This document shows, piece by piece, positions 56,840 through 64,000 of a stretch of 64,000 nucleotides of DNA. The position numbers were made by a program, and so were the translations under genes. The notes below the pieces were generated by a model. It saw only the letters and a list, made by a program, of their open reading frames with translations. It had not been told where the DNA came from and made no database searches. Source of the stretch: Aaosphaeria pasadenensis (taxonomy: Eukaryota > Ascomycota > Dothideomycetes > Pleosporales); NCBI GenBank assembly GCA_022813625.1, contig JAKLMB010000005.1, positions 124,001 through 188,000 on the forward strand, in the 5' to 3' direction. Each line of letters opens with the position of its first letter. Position 1 is the stretch's first letter.

Positions 56840-59162
56840 ATGTCGTTCTTTAGCAACCCAAGTGCTGTCTGGCATCAACACCCCTCGGGTCTGTATTTCC
56901 TCTCTGAGTCCACCTCGAAGGTTTACGTGCCCCAAATCGATGTGAATGTCCATTCGACTATCCTCTCGACGACATCAAGAACGGTACTAACGCAAACATA
57001 CATCAACCCGTCTGATACCAAAGGAATCAGGGAGTTGAGATACATCTTTCCCCTTTATGACGGCGTCAGCGTCGTCGGCTTTACATGCCAAGTCGCGGGC
57101 CGGACCATTGTGGGCGAGGTCAAGGAGAAAGAGGAGGCTAAAGCGGTCTTTGATCAGGCGGTCTCCCAAGGACAAACGGCAGCGCTCCTGGATCAAGTTC
57201 CAAATGCGTCCGACGTCTTTACGACAACAATCGGGAATGTACCAGCTGGCGCTAAGATCATTGTCCAGATTACATACCTGGGCGAACTCAAGCATGACAT
57301 GGAAGTTGACGGTATTCGATTCACCATCCCTACCGTCATCTGCCCACGGTATGGCGACTTTCCCTATTGTTCTTCCTTGCATACTGCATCGAATATCATT
57401 CAGAATGGTATATCTATCACAATCGATGCCGAGATGGCGGAAGGCTCCTTCATCCAGCAAATGCGCTCACCGACTCACCCAATCGCCATGTCTATGGGTA
57501 CCACGACCACTGCCCCGAATGCTGAGCCGTCGATGAACAAAGCCTCCGCAACACTCAGTCTAGGTACTGTCCATCTCGACAAGGATTTCGTTCTCCAGAT
57601 CGTTGCCAAAGACACTGGTATCCCCAAAGCAATCCTGGAAACACATCCCACAATCCCCAACCAACGTGCTTTGATGGCTACGTTGGTTCCCAAATTCTCC
57701 CTCCCGCCCGAAATGCCCGAAGTCGTTTTCGTCTGCGACAGAAGCGGAAGCATGAGCGGGAGTGGTATCGCATTAGCGGTGCAAGCGTTGAAGGTCTTCC
57801 TCAAATCCCTCCCACTTGGCGTCAAGTTCAACATCTGCTCTTTCGGATCGTCGTATTCGTTTCTCTGGCCCCGCAGCGTTACATATTCTCAGCAGACTCT
57901 TCAAGAAGCTACATTGCATGTCGAGACCTTCCAAGCAAATTATGGCGGCACTGAAATGCTGATGCCGCTGAAAGCGGCCATCGCTAACCGGTGGTCGGAT
58001 ATGCCGCTTGATGTTATGCTTCTAACGGATGGCAGCATCTGGAACCAACAGGAATTGTTCGATCACCTAAACGAGGAGATTACGACCAAGAAAACGCCTC
58101 TTCGCGTCTTCACGCTGGGTGTAGGCAGTGGAGCATCTACGGCACTGATTGAAGGTGTTGCAAGAGCTGGAAATGGGTTTGCACAGACTGTTGCTGATGG
58201 CGAGAAAATGGACGCAAAGGTTGTTCGTATGCTCAAGGGTGCCTTGTCTCCTCACATTGATGACTACACGTTGGAGGTGAAGTATTCCGAGGAGCTCGAC
58301 GACTTCGAGTTGGTGGAAAGAGTGGTAGACAGCCTGAAAGTCAAGTTGGATTTGAATGACGAGAAACAGGAAGATAAACCGAAGGTAAAATTACACCCTG
58401 AATATGATTTTGATATTGCGACTAACATTGATCAGAAGCCAATTTCACTCTTCGATCCTGCCGCCAACCCTGATGCGGAGTATCTCCCGAAGAATCAGAC
58501 AAAATACTCTCACCTTCCCAAGATCGCCGTTCCAAAGATCATTGAAGCTCCCCTGAGAATCCCAACCTTGTTCGCATTCAACAGAACGACAGTGTATCTC
58601 CTTCTCGGCCCCGATGCACCGCGCGAGATGCCGGTGTCGGTTACACTACGCGGCACAAGCAAGCATGGCCCTCTGGAGCTTGAAATCCCAATTCAGGTTC
58701 TAGACACGCCTGGAGAAACCATTCACCAATTAGCCGCGAAAAGGGCAATTGTCGAGCTCGAACAAGGCCGTGGGTGGTTGACAGAGGCCAAAGATGCCGA
58801 ATCTGGTGAACTTCTGAAGAAGAAGTGCGAGGGGCGTTTTCAAGACATGGTCGAGCGTGAGGCTGTCCGCCTGGGTGTCCAGTTTCAAGTTGGCGGCAAA
58901 TACTGTTCATTCGTTGCTGTCGAGAAGAATGGGTCACCGGACCAAGCGAATGCTGATGGCGAATGGTGGGATGCGAAAGGGACCAGGAGGACATTTGCGC
59001 TCGATGAAAGACTTCAAGAAGATGTATCTCGGCCGTCATTCGGGGGCGGTGTGAGCTTGGGTAGACTGGGGCCATCATCACCGTCGACTTCACGGAAGAA
59101 GCTACAGCTAATGGCACGACAAGAGATGGATTCCGGTCCTACTCCCCAACCACTGATGATGC

Positions 59163-59193
<31 letters not shown>

Positions 59194-60106
59194 GCAGCAG
59201 CAGCAGCAGCAGCAACAACAACGACTACATATGCCACCATCCGGCCAAGCTCTTCAGCCACAGATGTGTGGATTTTCTAAGCCTGCAACACAGAGCCTAG
59301 GCAGCATGACCAGCGTCGACAGCTGGTCGGTCGGACGTCCACAGTCCACAGGCTATGGCTTATCCCCGTACCAATCCCACGGTTCTACCCCAACTCCCCT
59401 CCCCTCTAATTCTGGCTACTACGCAGCGAACCCCCAGAACCCCTTTTCCAAGGGCCCGAATGCCCAACCACCCTCCCTCTTCGCACCATCACCCGCCCAA
59501 ACAACCTCGTTCAACAGCGCCGCCGCCAGATACTCACCAACATCCGCATCACCCGTATCCAGCAGCCCCGCGCTCTTCGGCGGAAGCAGCAGCAGCACCA
59601 CCGCCCAACCCGCCTTCGGCAGCGCCAACCCAGCCCCATGGAGCCCACAGCCTGCAACCTTCAACCCCTTCACTCCATTCTCCGGAGCCCCAGCAGCAGC
59701 CGCAGCATCACTACCGCCACCTCCACCCGCACCAAGCGCATACACCACCTTCGCCCCAACCACCACCACCACCACCACCACCACCCCGCAAACAGACTAC
59801 CAGATCCTCACAACCCTGATATCCCTGCAATCCTTCTCCGGCTACTGGGACCTCGAGCCCGCCCTCCTCTCCGCGATATCTCTCTCCGAATCCAGTGCCG
59901 AAGCGCTTCTCAAGGCGAAGGAGATATCGGACGTGGATGCGAGGAGGAAGGTCGCGACGGCGATTGCGGTCGCGTTTATGGAGACGCGGTTGGGGGCGTT
60001 GAGGGATAGTTGGGAGTTGGTGGTTGAGAAGGCGAGGAGGTGGCTTGAGGCGGAGGGGGAGGGGGAGGCGTTGGTTGGGAGGGTTAAGGGGGCTGGGTTT
60101 TGGTGA
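56840..60106 (+). CDS. VIT and von Willebrand A domain protein with glutamine run
   Basis: Intronless 1088-residue protein. Residues about 10-145 form a VIT domain (QTYINPSDTKGIRELRYIFP, GRTIVGEVKEKEEAKAVFD, TTIGNVPAGAKIIVQITY). Residues about 285-450 form a VWA domain with an intact metal site: VVFVCDRSGSMSGSG (DxSxS), the Thr of YGGTEM, and VMLLTDGSIWN. This is the core layout of inter-alpha-trypsin-inhibitor heavy chains and PARP4; cytosolic fungal members are uncharacterised. There is no signal peptide. After residue 740 the protein becomes low complexity, with about 20 consecutive Gln (near 775-795) and then long Pro/Ser/Thr-rich sequence with FG-like pieces (FGGSSSS, FGSANPAPW). A helical C-terminal domain (LQSFSGYWDLEPALL to the end) matches the end seen in other fungal VIT/VWA proteins. 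The cellular role is unknown. Confidence 0.9.
59161..59221. repeat. CAA/CAG run encoding polyglutamine
   Basis: A coding microsatellite of CAA then CAG then CAA codons inside the VIT/VWA gene, giving about 20 Gln in a row. Mixed codons make it less slippery than a pure CAG tract. Length variation between strains is likely. Confidence 0.9.
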
Positions 60107-61670
60107 GGTTGTGGACGTCTATGCGTATGAGAGATGCTTGGGAGGGTTTCTATGATTTCTTCTGTTTATTTCCTTTCTTTCCTGGTTCAAGATGTCGTTG
60201 GTGCTGGAGGGAATAGAGTAGTTGGTGATATATCTAGATGGAGAACTTTGCGAGCATTTTGAAGCCAATCTAAATCCAAAAAGAAGATGAAAGAGCTAGG
60301 AATGTGGTTATAGTCACACTCACATTTAGAATAGTCTACATAGAATAGCCCACCATATATAAAATCAATCAATAAACTCTCACACACAACCCATCTCACC
60401 CATCCCCTCAAGCGTGCAAATCTCTCCAAACGCACAATTCTCCAAATCAACCCAGGCCATTTTCTCCACCGTCCCTGCGTTCATATCCCACAACACCTAC
60501 TTTGAACCTTCGTGATATAATTATCACGTCTTCCATTCACTCTCCTTAGCACAGAAGTCCCCAATCCCCACAAATCTTCCATTCCAGGAGAAGACTAGTC
60601 ACTCCACCATAAGTCCACTACGAACCTCACCTAACCTGTTACAGTAACCGCGCACGTGGGCGTCGGACGCAGACATGCATGTGTTTTTCCCGTCACACAG
60701 GAAAATGCAATGAGTTTGAGGTGAGGTGAGGTATGGGTGGAAGGGTGTGACGTCATCTTAGACAGGAGGGGAGTGGGAAGGGTGGACCTTTTTTTTCTGG
60801 TGGGTTTCAGGGATGAGTGGAGGGAAGGGAGGAAGATAGGTAGGATAGTTGTTGAATAAGTGATTTATTGGACTGTTATTGAGATGTTTTCTTTATTCAA
60901 TGGAGGGAGGGATGCGCCCACCGCCGTTCAAAGGATCCATTTGCATGTGTCAATGAAAGAGACATTGGTGACAGTTGATGATGATGCTATTCTTTTTTTC
61001 TATGTCGTGAGAAGTCGTACATAGACTTACAAAGATACATGTTGTATGTACCATATGATATGTACTTGTACCTGAGGAAAATTCTTTATACAACACTCCA
61101 CGGCGTGAGAGCCATATAGAGAGATAGAGACCAGCACGTTAGAATTACTGGACTACGTAGATGTGGAAAAAATATACAAGTGCACTGCAGACTCGACGAG
61201 AGCAAGCACAGTGAGATGTTGTGTGTGTGTTTGTAGTTGTGCGTGTGGATGGACATTATAAATGCGCAATGATTTGGAAAAACAGATGAAAAGAAGAAGT
61301 TCCCCAAACCCCCTGGTGTCATGGATTACAACACAAACACCTGTGCGACATTTCCTCTAAATATGTTTTTTGTTGTTCTTCTAACAAAGATCTCAAAATA
61401 GAGGGCTGTCTTTGGTTTGGGGGGAGGGTGTAAACTTTTTGCGCCATCCGAACGCCTTATTACAAGTGCAATGAACATGGTTGGATATTTGATGTTTGGT
61501 TTTGGGGGGGAGGGCCACTCTTGATCTATAACGTTCCCGGGGCTTGGATCATGCCTTTCCGGGAAGGTTTTCTCACCTTATACCGCCTGGGTGTGGTCGT
61601 GTCTACTGGTCTATCCAAATTACTACTCTCCGCTGGCTGCGGGCGGGCCATGGCACCATTGGCTGCTGCT
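60107..61670. other. Intergenic between convergent genes
   Basis: 1.56 kb with no gene recognised. It has several G- or T-runs and AT-rich patches. It presumably holds the 3' UTRs of the VIT/VWA gene and PRS1. Confidence 0.4.
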
Positions 61671-63117
61671 TCAATTATAGTCGAACAAGACGCTGATGCT
61701 CTCTCCGTGATGCACACGTCGGATAGCCTAGCATGGGTTTTTAGTTTTGAATCGATAACTCCGTGTCAATGTGCACCTACCTCGGCAAAGACATTGCCAA
61801 TTTCGAGGACCTCCAACTTGGGGCACCGCTTCAAGTGCTCGGTCTGGTCCACGCTGTTCGTAACAATGACCTTGTCCAATGCGCTTGCGTTGATCCGGTC
61901 AATGGCATCGCCGCTCAGGATGCCGTGAGTAACGAGCGCAAAGACCTTGGTTGCGCCCTCCTTCTTCAGGAGTTTGGCAGCACGCGTAATCGTGTTCGAA
62001 GTATCTGCGAGATCGTCAACGAGAATGACCGTACGGTCTCTCACGTTTCCGACAAGCATCATCGTGGCGTTTTGGCGGTCGTTGATCCGCGTAGGTCGAC
62101 GTTCCTGCCGAGAATTAACATTGCGCCCGGGGGCGTTTTTCAGACGCAAGCACAAACCTTGTGAATCAGTGCAAACGGCACACCCAACGCATCCGCAATA
62201 GCAGTAGCTCGCTTCGCACCTCCCGCGTCCGGGCTCACAATCACAGCCTGCTGATAGTTCGGAATGCTGAATTGGATATACTTTCGCAACAAATGGCGGC
62301 CGTAAAGGTTGTCAACAGGAATGTCGAAGAAGCCCTGGTATTGTGGGTCGTGCAGATCCATGGTGATGACATGATCAGCGCCAGCGCAGGTGAGCAGATC
62401 TGCAATGAGAGTGCCGGCCTGCGCAACCCATTGCTTGTAGCCCGGTTGAGGCTGGAACGCCGGAGGTTTTGTGGTGGGCTTTGCAGTTCCATTGACGCCA
62501 TTAACGTTGCTGAAGTAGCCATCAGATTTGGTGGAATTCGACTTGTCAGATCTGGCGGAGTCGATCGTGTCGCTTCGGCGTGGGGGTTGGCCCTCTGCTG
62601 TGCTCTTAACTGGAGAGCTTGGGACACCATTTGTCTGCTCAGTCTTCATGCGCGAGAGCTGTCGGGTGAGGGCTTGCGTGCCATTGCCCAGTCCTTGACT
62701 CTCTTGCTGTCCAGGGTATGGCGTCTGGGGTCGGCTGTCGAACGTGTATGTATTGTTCCGGCTGCGCTCGCCAGGAACCTTCGCAAGAGGTGCTCCGGTC
62801 TTATTGTAGGGAATGTCGCTCTGCCTCGAGTACGGGAACAGAGGTAGAACGGCGGTGATACGTTTTGCCGAGGCAGTGCGGCAGGCCGATATGGTGATCA
62901 GGAGCTCCATGAGGTTGTCGTTGACTTTACCTCCGCCACCGGACTGGATGATGAAGACATCCTTACCACGCACACTCTCGATGATCTCAACTCGAGTCTC
63001 GCCGACTGCGAACTTGGAGAGAAGGATCTTGGACGGAGGTATTCCCAGGTGATTGCAGATTGTCTCGGTGAGCTGGGGGTGGGAGCTCCCTCCGAGGACG
63101 ACGATGTTTCGAACCAT
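61671..63117 (-). CDS. PRS1: Ribose-phosphate pyrophosphokinase (PRPP synthetase), Prs1-type
   Basis: Makes phosphoribosyl pyrophosphate from ribose 5-phosphate and ATP for purine, pyrimidine, NAD, His and Trp synthesis. Three exons, 63117-62158, 62104-61781 and 61727-61671, all in phase 0, give 446 residues. Motifs: NIVVLGGSSHPQL at the start, FAVGETRVEI, TAVLPLFPYSRQ, MDLHDPQYQGFFDIPVDNLY, VIVSPDAGGAKRA, and the PRPP loop VILVDDLADTSNT (about residues 347-359). The last exon ends GESISVLFDYN. Between PYNKTGAPL and PGYKQWVAQAG lies an insertion of about 110 residues, rich in Ser, Thr and Pro. Yeast Prs1 has a non-homologous region at the same place, which is the basis for naming this one PRS1 rather than a Prs2-4 type. 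The first intron has a weak GTTTGT donor. Confidence 0.94.
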
Positions 63118-64000
63118 TTTGAATGTCGGATGTCGGGATGACGAATGACAAGCGGTAGATGGTGGGAGGACAAGCTGCGGCTAAAGATGGATGGTGAAGA
63201 AGGACAGGAGCAGCGGGAGGGATAGTGTTTTTAACAGCCTGAAGCTGAGCAAGCAGCAAAGTGAAAAGTTCGCCTTCAGTGAGGGCGGTGACGAATAAGT
63301 TTCACGTATAGGGTGGCATGGTGAAGGATGAATGGTAGTCTTGAACGGCTGGAGTTGAAGTTTTCTACCAAGCTTCGGCCTTCTTTTTTTCCTGCCGAGA
63401 GGGCCGACCCAAAGACACGAGCCAAACCAAAACCAGAACCGCATAACGAGATAATTAACCAATACCGTATCCAACCCAGATCCTAAAAGCACGGAATTAC
63501 TGGGGGTTTGCAAGCAGGAAATAGAATTAAGCGCCCTTCGTAATATGCTTGATTCCGACTGACTCGCCCACCGCCTACCTTTTGGATGTTGTTATGTATG
63601 TATTTTTTTCTTTATCATTATTAAGCCTTGATTCGTCACTCTTGGAGACGTGGGGCAAAGAAAAGACCCTGCGCATCATTTGAAAACCATGCTCCTCCAT
63701 TGGCCATCTCGACTTTTCCTCGTTTCCTGAAGACATTGACTAATGATAATTAACACTTCTCATTTCCACCCTCCTGTCCCGTCCCAAAGCATCTTAACAA
63801 GCCGTGGTTGGACGAGTGGGAGACGTGGGCAGGTGGATGGGCGGGCAAGAGACTCCGCAATCGGCGTATCCTTCCGTACACGTGACCAATCCCCGGATTA
63901 CTTACCTTGGTTTCCCCCGTTCAACATCCAACATTTGACTTGACTCCCAATAATCAATCGATGCATTGCAATAATGGACCAAAATATGTCTGTCAGTCAT
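63118..64000. other. PRS1 upstream region to window end
   Basis: 0.88 kb containing the PRS1 leader and promoter. Pyrimidine-rich on the PRS1 sense strand near 63180-63240. No gene recognised up to the edge. Confidence 0.4.

Overview
This is a 64 kb piece of a filamentous ascomycete (Pezizomycotina) genome. Supporting evidence: short spliceosomal introns (about 45-120 bp, GTAAGT/GTGAGT-type donors and CTAAC/CTGAC-like branch points), a Neurospora-type neutral amino-acid permease, a Zn2Cys6 regulator, a family-2 glycosyltransferase of the filamentous-fungal ZtGT2 type, and a decayed fungal cytochrome P450. The class within Pezizomycotina cannot be settled from the sequence alone. I support 22 protein-coding genes and one pseudogene. 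No rRNA, tRNA, CRISPR array, transposon or virus was recognised.

Layout. 1-15 kb is mostly housekeeping: the N-terminus of an FHA-domain protein, RNA polymerase III subunit RPC1, the glycosyltransferase, the spindle-checkpoint gene MAD2 (eight exons, one GC-AG intron) divergent from the mitochondrial GTPase GUF1. 15-32 kb is accessory or metabolic: a sugar-transporter-like MFS protein with a long hydrophilic tail, a proline-rich membrane protein of unknown role, an FMO-like flavoprotein with an extra C-terminal domain, a paraoxonase-like enzyme, an mtr-like amino-acid permease and a second sugar/polyol transporter. 32-42 kb is gene-poor and rich in low-complexity sequence. It holds the P450 pseudogene and, convergent with it, a Upc2-like Zn2Cys6 regulator. 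42-64 kb returns to housekeeping: histidyl-tRNA synthetase, a coiled-coil basic protein, V-ATPase subunit d, an unknown protein with an internal duplication, pseudouridine synthase DEG1/PUS3, a Hub1 ubiquitin-like domain on an RD-rich extension, GPI15/PIG-H, DIB1, a VIT/VWA protein with a glutamine run, and a PRS1-type PRPP synthetase.

How the genes work together. Most are unrelated housekeeping genes. Weak functional links are two tri-snRNP-associated proteins (HUB1 and DIB1) 1.3 kb apart, two tRNA-related enzymes (HTS1 and DEG1) that both look dual-targeted through alternative starts, and three divergent pairs that may share promoters (MAD2/GUF1, coiled-coil gene/VMA6, HUB1/GPI15). The most informative non-routine object is the P450 pseudogene at about 35.5-37.1 kb: nearly the whole length of a P450 can be followed in order, scattered over all three frames with several stops and no intact haem-cysteine signature. 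I do not see a convincing new multi-gene system. Exon boundaries were assigned by eye from frame continuity, splice consensus and family conservation.
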